Positions 1 through 7,453 of a stretch of 64,000 nt of DNA are shown here, piece after piece. Under the pieces are notes generated by a model. It worked only from the letters and a program-made list of their open reading frames with translations. It ran no database searches and was not told the DNA's origin. The DNA comes from CAZFHA01 sp964518595 (GTDB taxonomy: Bacteria > Bacillota > Clostridia > Saccharofermentanales > Saccharofermentanaceae). The first letter of the stretch is position 1. Each line of letters begins with the position of its first letter. The stretch spans positions 1 to 64,000 of the forward strand of contig CAZFHA010000020.1 of assembly GCA_964518595.1 (NCBI GenBank). The letters run 5' to 3'. The translations under genes were made by a program, and so were the position numbers.

Positions 1-27
1 TTTCAGACTTAATGCAATCGCTTTCTT

Positions 28-54
28 ATTGTTGCATTTACTTTAGGAATTTAC
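28..54. repeat. Left arm of an inverted repeat flanking the retron island
   Basis: The reverse complement of these 27 bases matches 4204-4230 at 25 of 27 positions; both share the core AAAGTAAATGCAACAAT. Similarity continues more weakly outward toward base 1 (both copies have GCATTAA followed by TCTG), so the true repeat probably runs off the window. On the plus strand the repeat reads as the end of a short frame finishing LLHLL-stop, and the right copy does the same on the minus strand. Together the two copies bracket the retron and FRG genes. Whether they are mobile-element ends or remnants of a duplicated gene cannot be decided here. Confidence 0.7.
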
Positions 55-143
55 GCTATTCCCAATTGTATATAAAATTCTAAGAAAAACCTTTACCAAA
101 TACTTTGTCAACTTGCCTACATCTATTCAGTATTCCACTGGTT

Positions 144-1946
144 TTATACTCCCAAACTAGTGATTAAATATTTAGCTACATGGTCAATCTCTGGATAAAT
201 TGTCGATTCATTAATGTTAAATATTTCAAGTTCTTTAAGAATTTTAGCTTTGGTTTCTGGCATTATAAGAAGTCTTATGGATTCATCTTCCTTAGGATAT
301 CTGTAACTGTTTAAATCAGATATCACATCACCGTTACTCTCACCATAGAGTCCTGCAACTATAAATGCTCCTGATTGTCGAATAATTCGTGGGTTCGATA
401 ATGGAGTTTTAACAAAATTCGACTTCAGAAGCATATTGGGCTCAATTCTTCCTCTATACGCTGGGAACACCATAACAGCAGCTTGTAAAATTTTATTGAA
501 ATCAGAGGCTTCTTGAAGTAGCTCAAAAGGAGAGGGAATTTCTTCTCCATTGAATTCTTTGATTTCCCCTCTCCTTATAACAATATAAAGTTTACTCAAA
601 TTATCGCCAGACCAATCCATTGAATTAATAGCAATATGCTCTGCAAGCTCTATAAAAAACAAAATAGCATATTCACTAAAGTAATCCTTAATATACTTTT
701 TGCTATCATCAGACTCCGAAAAATTATTAACCGTATCTAAATTATGTCTATTAATTAACTCCGCACGACTTAGTTGATATTCAAATTTTTCTTCAGGGTT
801 TTTCGGATTTCTAATGCAAAGACTCCTATATAGATTATAGACCCGCTTGTAATTCTCCATATATTTCAAAATTACTTGTAAGTTTTTTTGGGTTACATAT
901 GATACTTGAGGCAGTGCCATCCGCAATTCAAAAAGATGATCATCTGAGGGGGAATCAGGAAAAGCAAATACAATTACCTCTCCAATTTTATCCAAATCTG
1001 ATTGTGAACTACACGCAAAGTAAAGAGCGACGAGAGCATTTTTTGTAATATCAATTAGCCTAGTGGGCAAGCCATAATGTTGCATATCGGCTTCATGTTC
1101 TACCAATGTTTTAGATGCCGAAAACTGTTCAGGACATGATTTTTTTATCTCTGAATGACAACGCATTTCGTTCTCATGATTTACTTTGCTTCTAAATATA
1201 GATGGTAACAAAGCATAGTTCAGTGATGAGTGGCCTCGAAAATAAAGAACATTTCTCTTTAGCTTGTCCTGATTTTGCAAATCTATAAGTTGCGATATAA
1301 ATCCCGACACATTCTCAACTAAAAACGGCTTAACTTGTGAAGAATCATAAAAGTATGTCCACTTCCCGCATGTACTATCAGAGAAATCCAAAAACTTCTG
1401 ACTTTTATCATTTAATCCATCTAAATATCGTCGAAAAAATTCTTTGTTCATTTCGTTAACGTCACTAGTCAGTAAATTATTATGAGCAGTTGTAAGTTTC
1501 TTACCTTTAGGCATACGCAGCTCAACTTTTACAGTTAAATAAAATATTGATAATAACTTTGTATTAAGTATATCATAGAATATTTTCAGCTCTCGCTCGC
1601 TATATTCCGGTCGGTAATTCATTTCAGATAATTTACGCTTGCAGTATAATTCATCCTTAATATTTCTATTTTGAGAAATATCTGTTCCTTGATCTAGAAA
1701 CCGCTTCAACAAATCAATTTGACTTTCATATTCATTATTGTATTCATCTTCTGATATAGCTTTAGTTACCTTATGATTTTCCTTCTGCATAATTTCAGAT
1801 ATAAAGCTATATTCATATTTTCTAATAGATACAATCCCTTCATATAAGTACTTGTATCCAATATAATTCCTAAACGTACCTTCCCCAATCGGAGATGATT
1901 TTATTATTTTTAGAAGGTCGCAAATCTTATCTTCTCTATCAATCAT
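144..1946 (-). CDS. FRG domain-containing protein
   Basis: A 600-residue protein of unknown activity with an FRG domain, a domain named for its Phe-Arg-Gly core and found in poorly characterised bacterial proteins, some near defence or toxin genes. Seen: YFRGHSS near residues 235-241, then EADMQHYGLPTRLIDIT about 60 residues later, the usual second half of the domain. The N-terminal 200 residues are charged and show no family I recognise; there is no signal peptide or membrane segment. I start at 1946 because GGGAGG sits five bases upstream; a longer frame reaches 2015 but has no ribosome site. It lies downstream of the retron RT on the same strand, separated by about 260 bases, and shares its AT-rich composition. 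It may be a retron accessory gene or an independent defence gene acquired in the same island; the FRG call is firm, the role is inference. Confidence 0.8.
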   Translation of the reverse strand: MIDREDKICDLLKIIKSSPIGEGTFRNYIGYKYLYEGIVSIRKYEYSFISEIMQKENHKVTKAISEDEYNNEYESQIDLLKRFLDQGTDISQNRNIKDELYCKRKLSEMNYRPEYSERELKIFYDILNTKLLSIFYLTVKVELRMPKGKKLTTAHNNLLTSDVNEMNKEFFRRYLDGLNDKSQKFLDFSDSTCGKWTYFYDSSQVKPFLVENVSGFISQLIDLQNQDKLKRNVLYFRGHSSLNYALLPSIFRSKVNHENEMRCHSEIKKSCPEQFSASKTLVEHEADMQHYGLPTRLIDITKNALVALYFACSSQSDLDKIGEVIVFAFPDSPSDDHLFELRMALPQVSYVTQKNLQVILKYMENYKRVYNLYRSLCIRNPKNPEEKFEYQLSRAELINRHNLDTVNNFSESDDSKKYIKDYFSEYAILFFIELAEHIAINSMDWSGDNLSKLYIVIRRGEIKEFNGEEIPSPFELLQEASDFNKILQAAVMVFPAYRGRIEPNMLLKSNFVKTPLSNPRIIRQSGAFIVAGLYGESNGDVISDLNSYRYPKEDESIRLLIMPETKAKILKELEIFNINESTIYPEIDHVAKYLITSLGV

Positions 1947-2209
1947 ATAATCCTCCCTCTCGAATTGTTTAACTGTAAATTTTGAGCCTCTTTGACTAGT
2001 GTTTATAACAATCATTTCTGTATCAGAAAACTGTAAGCACTCTAATTACAGTTAGGCAGTCTCAAACTGTTTTGTTGATTAATCTTCAATTTAATTTGCA
2101 TTTATCATAGTCAAATTAATTCCTAAAACCAAATTATATACAATCCAATTTCAAGTACTATACTAAGGTTTTATATTTCAGAATTTTTCATTTACATTTT
2201 TAATACTCC
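1947..2209 (-). promoter_or_regulatory. RT-FRG intergenic region with repeated TTACAGTT half-sites
   Basis: This AT-rich gap carries three copies of the same octamer: AACTGTAA at 2029-2036 and its inverse TTACAGTT at 2046-2053 form an 8-bp inverted repeat with a 9-base spacer, and AACTGTAA recurs at 1971-1978 close to the chosen FRG start. A TATAAT-like -10 lies at 2133-2138 on the minus strand without a good -35. This suggests that the FRG gene may have its own regulated promoter. No U-tract follows the inverted repeat, so it is not a standard terminator. Confidence 0.4.
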
Positions 2210-3979
2210 TCATCGTCCTTCATTCCATTCTGTGATTGATTGTTGTAAGGCGTCAAACATTGGTTTAAAATTATCAAAATTTATATTTTCATGTTTTTTC
2301 AAAATATATTTTGAAAAAACATCCTTTCCATACTCTGATTTCTTATCATATTTATCAGATTTGCTAAATGTTTTACCTTGTATTTTCGTGTTCAATATGC
2401 TCTCGTCAAACAAGTCCTCAATTTCACATTCAGTTCTATCATTCACTAAAGGAATTGTTAGCAAAAAAAGGTTTTCACAAACAGGTGCAACGAGCGCACT
2501 AACCAAACGTTCTTTTATACCAGTATCTTTTTTATTAGACAAAAATATTTTAAGAGGTTTGTCAGTGTGCATTTCATTGTCAAATAGAAGGAATACTGGA
2601 TTTCTAGGCCTTTTTTCCTCACTGATTAGTTTAAAGTGTTCCATTAGGCTATTTCCATTTAATCTTAATTCATCTTCTGGGTTTTTTTGCTTATCATGAT
2701 ATAGATTTGATATTTTCCGCAAACCATCTCCTCCATCTTCAGGAACTATAAATAACTGTTCTATCCTTTTACTTCTATTAAAGAATGATATATGATACTT
2801 GAAGCTCCCCTTGTCATACTCTACAAGTAGTGGATAAGACTTATGCATCTTCTTTAAAGCCGCTTTTATATATCTGGAATCAGTTTTTCCCTCAGTGACA
2901 ATTAATGGTGTCTCATTTGCAAAAAAGTATTTATAGAACAAAAATTTTCTAAATTGGAAATCTCGCCCTGTTACGTTAGCTGATTTGGATAACTTTCCTT
3001 TTGAGTTATATAGAGTTATATGATTAATAAACGAAAATCGACCTTCAATTACATTCATACTTATTTCTTTACCTTCAAGATGTGCTTTGCCATTTCTATA
3101 ATAGCTATCAGCAAGAGCTCTCGTCTGTCTGTAGTAGTTGTTATCAATATTAATCTTTTTGTTTACAACTAGGCCTGTCACTGTTTGTCTTGAGTCATGA
3201 TATTGTAACCTTGTTTTTTCTTTATTAATTTGAAAGCCTGCTTTAGTTATTACAATCTCAACCTCTTTAATAAAGCCATCATATTCCTCACAAAAATCTT
3301 TACGATTAGTTGAAAAGGTTAAATCATCAGCATAACGTGTGTAATCCAGCTTATATTTTTTGGCTAGCCTTAGTATTCTATAATCAAGAGTTTGACATAT
3401 GAGGTTAGTTAATATTGGTGAGCTCGGCGCGCCTTGTGGCAGTCTTCCTTTATAGCAAGATATCTGAGCAATTATAGTAGCAATTTCAATAGGAACCTTA
3501 AAATCTCGATTTTTTTCAAAGAATCCTCTGACTCTTCCAAAATGAAAACTATCAAAAAAAGACTCTAAATCTATATTTAAAACAAATTTTTTATTCCGAT
3601 GAATTATTGCATTACTAATAATTGGAGATTCTATGTGCTTATTTTTCTTTTCTTTTTTTACTTCAAATTTATTGTTCCTCTCCGTATGTCTATCTGTTCT
3701 CTTTTCAAATGCAAACGATATACAGTTTTTGATCTGCCTTTCATTACGAATCTGAATTAACTCGTCCCATAGACAATTAGCAAGCGCTGTCTGAATTGCT
3801 TTTAGCCGATTGTTTGGTGCATTTATCTCCCTTTTTTTACCGTTTTTCTTGAGAATTTCAAATGTTGAATATGAATTCTCTACGCCAAATTTGTACAAAA
3901 CATACGTTAACAATTGCGGTTTTATTCCAATTGCATGACAAAAATCACTTCTCGAAGTTATGTCTACAAATCTCATCAT
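2210..3979 (-). CDS. Retron reverse transcriptase with C-terminal TOPRIM-like domain (Ec67/Eco2-like)
   Basis: Reverse transcriptase of a retron: it copies part of the adjacent structured RNA (4003-4144) into a branched multicopy single-stranded DNA. Seen: IDLESFFDS (136-144), PQGAPSSP (181-188), catalytic YADD (216-219), and the retron-typical VTGLVVN (267-273), with NAPNN (53-57) in the position of the retron X region. After the RT core comes a second module: VTEGKTDSRYI (361-371) and LLFDNEM (464-470), which fit a TOPRIM fold. The length of 589 residues is close to that of the RT of retron Ec67, the known RT-TOPRIM fusion that acts in phage defence. Two adjacent ATGs (MMRF) follow GAGGG. 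The alternative of a group II intron RT is excluded by the VTG motif, the missing maturase domain and the upstream msr-msd. The toxin-like role of TOPRIM is inferred from Ec67. Confidence 0.92.
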   Translation of the reverse strand: MMRFVDITSRSDFCHAIGIKPQLLTYVLYKFGVENSYSTFEILKKNGKKREINAPNNRLKAIQTALANCLWDELIQIRNERQIKNCISFAFEKRTDRHTERNNKFEVKKEKKNKHIESPIISNAIIHRNKKFVLNIDLESFFDSFHFGRVRGFFEKNRDFKVPIEIATIIAQISCYKGRLPQGAPSSPILTNLICQTLDYRILRLAKKYKLDYTRYADDLTFSTNRKDFCEEYDGFIKEVEIVITKAGFQINKEKTRLQYHDSRQTVTGLVVNKKINIDNNYYRQTRALADSYYRNGKAHLEGKEISMNVIEGRFSFINHITLYNSKGKLSKSANVTGRDFQFRKFLFYKYFFANETPLIVTEGKTDSRYIKAALKKMHKSYPLLVEYDKGSFKYHISFFNRSKRIEQLFIVPEDGGDGLRKISNLYHDKQKNPEDELRLNGNSLMEHFKLISEEKRPRNPVFLLFDNEMHTDKPLKIFLSNKKDTGIKERLVSALVAPVCENLFLLTIPLVNDRTECEIEDLFDESILNTKIQGKTFSKSDKYDKKSEYGKDVFSKYILKKHENINFDNFKPMFDALQQSITEWNEGR

Positions 3980-4002
3980 AAACCCTCACTACAGTAGAGT
4001 TG

Positions 4003-4144
4003 GAAGCGTGTGGCAACTCATTAGGCATATGGCAGTACAGGCATATAAAGCGTCGTACACGTAATAGCAGTTGAAGGAGCGAAAGCATCCTCCAAGTTAG
4101 TCAACGATTGCGAAACACAATCACAGAATCTAGCCACACGCTTC
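4003..4144 (-). ncRNA. Retron msr-msd noncoding RNA
   Basis: The ends pair perfectly: GAAGCGTGTGGC (4144-4133 on the minus strand, a1) with GCCACACGCTTC (4014-4003, a2), 12 bp. After a1 comes TAGATTC, whose G at 4130 is the best candidate for the branching guanosine. Two msr hairpins follow: GATTGTG-TTT-CGCAATC, and TTGGAGGA paired with TCCTTCAA and capped by GC-TTTC-GC. The msd is about 4073-4014, its base formed by CAACT/AGTTG and TATTA/TAATG. From memory, order and sequence (AGATT, a GGTTGTG/CGCAACC-type hairpin, then an AGGAGGA hairpin) closely parallel the retron Ec67 RNA. The 3' end is 23 bases from the RT start. A -10-like TAAAAT lies at 4154-4149, putting the transcript start near a1. 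Confidence 0.9.
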
Positions 4145-4494
4145 GTATATTTTACCATATAGTATTACTAAAAAACACTGCTAATTAGCTTTTATTCCAG
4201 TTAGTAAATTCTCAAAGTAAATGCAACAATAGCAAGAGGAGCGGCATTAAATCTGGGAAATTCCCTAAAAAAAGCAGAGCTACGGCAAGTTCAGTCTCAC
4301 GAATCTTTTTAACAGATGGTGGCAGACTCAGAGATAATACACTATCTCTGCAGCAGCCGATTAATAAAATTTAATCGAGTGGAAAACAAGAATTGTGTTA
4401 AAATACTCTTGCTTTTGTCATGTATTTTAAAAATTAGTTCTCAGCTAAAAACTATAGTATCTTAATACATTAACAATCAGAAAGCTGGTGCACC
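4145..4494. other. Island border region with no intact gene
   Basis: About 350 bases between the retron and the channel-like gene. It contains the probable retron promoter (minus-strand TAAAAT, 4149-4154), the right inverted repeat arm, and, on the minus strand from about 4372 to 4211, a stretch open in one frame but lacking a convincing start; its last codons (LLLHLL-stop) match the plus-strand frame at the left border. This looks like a gene remnant or part of the border repeat. No transposase motif was recognised. Confidence 0.45.
4204..4230. repeat. Right arm of the inverted repeat flanking the retron island
   Basis: Inverted partner of 28-54 (25 of 27 bases identical), with weaker matching continuing to about 4260. 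The pair encloses the msr-msd, RT-TOPRIM and FRG genes, marking a roughly 4.2-kb unit whose base composition differs from the downstream chromosome. Confidence 0.7.
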
Positions 4495-5061
4495 ATGCTA
4501 AGATGGCTATTTAATAAAATTTTCAAAAAGAACCCCATTATCCTCTATTACATTTCGCCGATACTCCAAGTATGGCTCTGCTATCAAACCTTCAGCGCCC
4601 ATCAAAGTGGTAGCGCAAGAGTAATCTTTATTACACACATTTTTACTATTGTAGTGGCTGTGGTATCACTCTTTATAAATTTCCGGCGTTTTTTCCTTAT
4701 ACTGCAAAAGCCCTATAACCGAGCCAATATACATGTGGTTATAAGCATTCTTTTTATTATCATTACAACCTTTGCTACAATATACAGCCTTATCTATGTA
4801 TCCGTGCCCAATGCCTTTGCCGGGTTCTCCGATACAAGCAGCCTTTCCAAAGCCGTAGATGTCGTCTACTTCAGTGCAACTACCTTCACCACCTTAGGTC
4901 TGGGTGATATTCATCCGGCATCCCCAATTGCCAAGATTTTTGTCTCTGCCGAAGCCATATCCTTTGTCGTTCTTTTCAGCATACTGCTGAGCAATCATCA
5001 GGCTTTTTTCAAGCCACAAAAACAATTGGCTCCCAATCAGGAGCCAATTGAAACCGCTTAA
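4495..5061 (+). CDS. Two-pore-helix type ion channel-like membrane protein
   Basis: A 188-residue membrane protein resembling the bacterial two-TM ion channel (Ion_trans_2) fold, preceded by two extra helices. Seen: hydrophobic segments near 14-32, 42-62, 78-103 and 148-165, with a re-entrant pore loop between the last two containing FTTLGLGD (131-138). The canonical K+ channel filter is TVGYGD; here the middle is LGLGD, so ion selectivity cannot be assumed. There is no cytoplasmic RCK/TrkA domain. The upstream ribosome site is weak. The last codons overlap the hairpin that terminates the converging tgt-queA transcript. The gene is likely monocistronic. Confidence 0.75.
   Translation: MLRWLFNKIFKKNPIILYYISPILQVWLCYQTFSAHQSGSARVIFITHIFTIVVAVVSLFINFRRFFLILQKPYNRANIHVVISILFIIITTFATIYSLIYVSVPNAFAGFSDTSSLSKAVDVVYFSATTFTTLGLGDIHPASPIAKIFVSAEAISFVVLFSILLSNHQAFFKPQKQLAPNQEPIETA
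5018..5050 (-). terminator. Rho-independent terminator of queA-tgt, inside the converging channel gene
   Basis: On the minus strand an 11-bp perfect stem, CAATTGGCTCC / GGAGCCAATTG with a 6-base loop (arms 5050-5040 and 5033-5023), is followed by GTTTTTG (the Ts are 5022-5018). It lies just after the tgt stop codon, and its bases also encode the last residues of the plus-strand channel protein. Confidence 0.85.
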
Positions 5062-5083
5062 TATGTCGTATCCAAACACTAAA

Positions 5084-6235
5084 TCACAATTGAACTTTCT
5101 TCTTATAACCAAAATCCTTAAAGAAGTCGTTTCTAAAATCCAGTAGTCTATCCTGAGCAATGGCTTCACGGACAGATTCCATTAGGCGAATCAAAAAGTG
5201 GAGATTATGCCAAGAGCATAGTCTTAAGCCGAACATCTCATCAGCCTTTAACAAGTGGCGAATATAAGCCCGGCTATAGTTTTGACAAACATAGCAATCA
5301 CAATCAGCTTCTATAGGTTCAAAATCTCTGGCACACTTGGCGTCTCTCACTATCAGACGGCCCTTTTTTGTCAGGACTGTTCCATTGCGTCCAATTCGCG
5401 TCGGCAAAACACAGTCAAACATATCCATACCTCGAATGGCCGCTTCAATAAGATAATCGGGTGTTCCTACCCCCATCAAATACCGAGGCTTATCCCAAGG
5501 CATTAGAGGTACAGTAGCTTCCAACATCTCATACATTAGTTCTCCCGGTTCTCCTACGGATAATCCGCCAATTGCATAACCTGGCAAGTCTAGAGCCGTG
5601 ATTTCCGCTGCACTTTGCTTCCGCAGCTCAGGATACATCCCTCCTTGAATGATTCCAAAAAGAGCTTGTGTATCAGGATTCTGATGGCTATCAATACAAC
5701 GCTTCAACCAGCGAGTGGTTCTTTCTAAGGAATTCTTAGCATAACTATAATCACAAGGCCATGGGGTGCACTCATCAAAGGCCATAATAATATCGGCCCC
5801 TAAATCATTTTGAATCTTCATAGACAGCTCCGGTGTCAGAAACTGCTTCGATCCATCAATATGCGACTTGAAATGAACTCCTTCTTCTACAATATCCTTA
5901 GGCTTAGCCAGGGAGAAAACCTGAAATCCACCACTGTCGGTAAGAACAGCACCAGGCCAATTCATAAATTTGTGCAGACCACCGGCAGCGGCCACAATAT
6001 CCGATCCCGGGCGCATCCATAAGTGGTAGGTATTGGATAAGATAATATTAGCCCCCATACCACTTACTTCTTCCGGTGCCATGCCTTTAACCGTTGCCTG
6101 CGTACCTACCGGCATAAAGGCCGGGGTCATAAAAGAACCATGAGGCGTATGTACCCGGCCGAGTCTGGCTCCGGATTGAGCGCAAGTATGGATATGTTCG
6201 TACCATACCGGGGGCTTTTTTTCTGTTTGTTCCAT
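5084..6235 (-). CDS. tgt: Queuine/preQ1 tRNA-ribosyltransferase
   Basis: Exchanges guanine at the wobble position of GUN-anticodon tRNAs for preQ1, a step in queuosine synthesis. Seen: LSNTYHL, TDSGGFQVFSL with the conserved Asp of the active site, GGLSVGEP, GVGTPDYL, the nucleophile region DCVLPTR, and the zinc site CDCYVC with C and H about 27-30 residues later (LCSWHN). The length of about 383 residues is normal for bacterial Tgt. I prefer the second ATG at 6235 because GAGG is seven bases upstream of it, while the first ATG (6241) abuts that site. Directly downstream of queA in a two-gene operon. Confidence 0.96.
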   Translation of the reverse strand: MEQTEKKPPVWYEHIHTCAQSGARLGRVHTPHGSFMTPAFMPVGTQATVKGMAPEEVSGMGANIILSNTYHLWMRPGSDIVAAAGGLHKFMNWPGAVLTDSGGFQVFSLAKPKDIVEEGVHFKSHIDGSKQFLTPELSMKIQNDLGADIIMAFDECTPWPCDYSYAKNSLERTTRWLKRCIDSHQNPDTQALFGIIQGGMYPELRKQSAAEITALDLPGYAIGGLSVGEPGELMYEMLEATVPLMPWDKPRYLMGVGTPDYLIEAAIRGMDMFDCVLPTRIGRNGTVLTKKGRLIVRDAKCARDFEPIEADCDCYVCQNYSRAYIRHLLKADEMFGLRLCSWHNLHFLIRLMESVREAIAQDRLLDFRNDFFKDFGYKKKVQL

Positions 6236-6257
6236 CTGCATTCCTCAATTTCTTAAA

Positions 6258-7292
6258 CTATTTTTTCGGTGTTAAAAACATCGCATCGCCAAAGCTAAAA
6301 AACCGATACTTAGCTTTAACGGCTTCATTATAGGCCTGTAAAACAAAATCCTTACCGCTAAAAGCACTCACTAGCATAATCAGTGTTGACTCCGGCAAAT
6401 GAAAATTCGTTATTAAAGCGTCAACGCAGCGAAATTTATAGCCTGGATAAATAAAAATATTAGTCCATCCACTGCCAGGCTGAATCCGTGTAGATTTTTG
6501 CGCCAAAGTTTCAAGGGTACGGCAACTGGTGGTTCCAACCGCTACTACCCGTCCGCCGGAATCACGGGTATCTTGGATAGTTTCAGCTGCCTCAGGGGTA
6601 ATGGAGTACCACTCCGAGTGCATCTCATGGTCAAGAATATCACCGCTCTTAACCGGTCTAAAGGTTCCCAATCCTACATGTAAAGTCAGTTCCGCCACCC
6701 TGACCCCCATCGCCTTAATCTCTTCCAATAGTTCGGGAGTGAAGTGCAGTCCAGCTGTGGGAGCAGCTGCTGAACCATTGGTCTTAGCATAAACCGTTTG
6801 ATAACGCTCACGATCCTCTAACTGCTCCCGAATATAGGGCGGCAAAGGCATGACACCGGCTTCGTCCAAAATCTCTTCCCAGATACCCTGGTATTGAAAA
6901 GCAACCAGACGATTTCCACTGAGCAAAACTTCCAAAATTTCCGCAGTAAGGCGGCCATCCAAAAAAGTTACTACATGACCCGGTCGGAGCTTTTTCCCAG
7001 GCCTGACAATCGTTTCCCAAAGACGTTCATCCAAACGCTTCAGCAACAATATTTCAATAGCTGCTCCTGTGTCTTTCCTTGCTCCTAAAAGCCGCGCCGG
7101 AATAACCCGAGTGTTATTTAGAACCAAGCAGTCTCCAGCTCTAAGCAGCGAAGGTAGTTGCGAGAAAGAAAGATGCTTGATTTCTCCCGTTCCTCCATCC
7201 AACTGCATAAGCCGAGACTGGTCACGTCTTTCAATCGGTGACTGAGCTATTAATTCTTCTGGTAAATCAAAATAAAAATCAGATGTCTTCAT
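6258..7292 (-). CDS. queA: S-adenosylmethionine:tRNA ribosyltransferase-isomerase
   Basis: Transfers and isomerises the ribosyl group of S-adenosylmethionine onto preQ1 in tRNA to form epoxyqueuosine. Seen: DFYFDLPEELIAQ at the N-terminus, LVLNNTRVIPARL, GSAAAPTAGLHFT, LHVGLGTFRPV, VGTTSCRTLE and TNFHLPESTL, all hallmark blocks in the usual order; 344 residues is the family length. The gap to tgt is 16 bases (22 with the preferred tgt start). There is no Shine-Dalgarno site, and a very good sigma-A promoter ends eight bases before the ATG, so the transcript is probably leaderless. Confidence 0.97.
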   Translation of the reverse strand: MKTSDFYFDLPEELIAQSPIERRDQSRLMQLDGGTGEIKHLSFSQLPSLLRAGDCLVLNNTRVIPARLLGARKDTGAAIEILLLKRLDERLWETIVRPGKKLRPGHVVTFLDGRLTAEILEVLLSGNRLVAFQYQGIWEEILDEAGVMPLPPYIREQLEDRERYQTVYAKTNGSAAAPTAGLHFTPELLEEIKAMGVRVAELTLHVGLGTFRPVKSGDILDHEMHSEWYSITPEAAETIQDTRDSGGRVVAVGTTSCRTLETLAQKSTRIQPGSGWTNIFIYPGYKFRCVDALITNFHLPESTLIMLVSAFSGKDFVLQAYNEAVKAKYRFFSFGDAMFLTPKK

Positions 7293-7300
7293 AAGCAGCT

Positions 7301-7329
7301 ATTATAATACAGATTCTCTACATATACAA
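7301..7329 (-). promoter_or_regulatory. Promoter of queA-tgt
   Basis: On the minus strand, -35 TTGTAT (7329-7324), a 17-base spacer and -10 TATAAT (7306-7301). The expected start is near 7294, two bases before the queA ATG. The -35 element directly abuts the -35 of the divergent dapA promoter. Confidence 0.8.
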
Positions 7330-7359
7330 TTGACGCCCACCTATTTCAAATGCTATGAT
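7330..7359 (+). promoter_or_regulatory. Promoter of dapA-dapB
   Basis: -35 TTGACG (7330-7335), 18-base spacer and -10 TATGAT (7354-7359), with an extended -10 TG at 7351-7352. Predicted start near 7366, giving a leader of about 88 bases. Confidence 0.75.
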
Positions 7360-7373
7360 TCCACATATACTTA

Positions 7374-7424
7374 TTCTTCCCTACCTGTGTAAGCAAAGAG
7401 GCTTTGCCCTTCGTAGGAGAAGAA
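7374..7424 (+). promoter_or_regulatory. Structured 5' leader of dapA
   Basis: The arms TTCTTCCCTAC (7374-7384) and GTAGGAGAAGAA (7413-7424) pair over 11 bp with one bulged A; the enclosed loop contains a second hairpin, GCAAAG (7393-7398) with CTTTGC (7402-7407). The element ends 16 bases before the GGAGG of dapA. It is too short for a lysine riboswitch and matches no riboswitch class I recognise. Confidence 0.5.
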
Positions 7425-7453
7425 ATTTCAACTGTATTTTGGAGGTAGAAAAT

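Noticed and set aside
2232..2699. A 155-codon plus-strand frame inside the RT gene
   Set aside because: It is antisense to a clearly coding RT gene, has no ribosome site and shows no family resemblance.
4211..4372. Transposase fragment at the island border
   Set aside because: The open stretch has no start, no catalytic motif, and reads as hydrophobic residues; nothing identifies it as a transposase.
7366..7453. Lysine riboswitch before dapA
   Set aside because: The leader is only about 88 bases, too short, and none of the L-box conserved segments is present.
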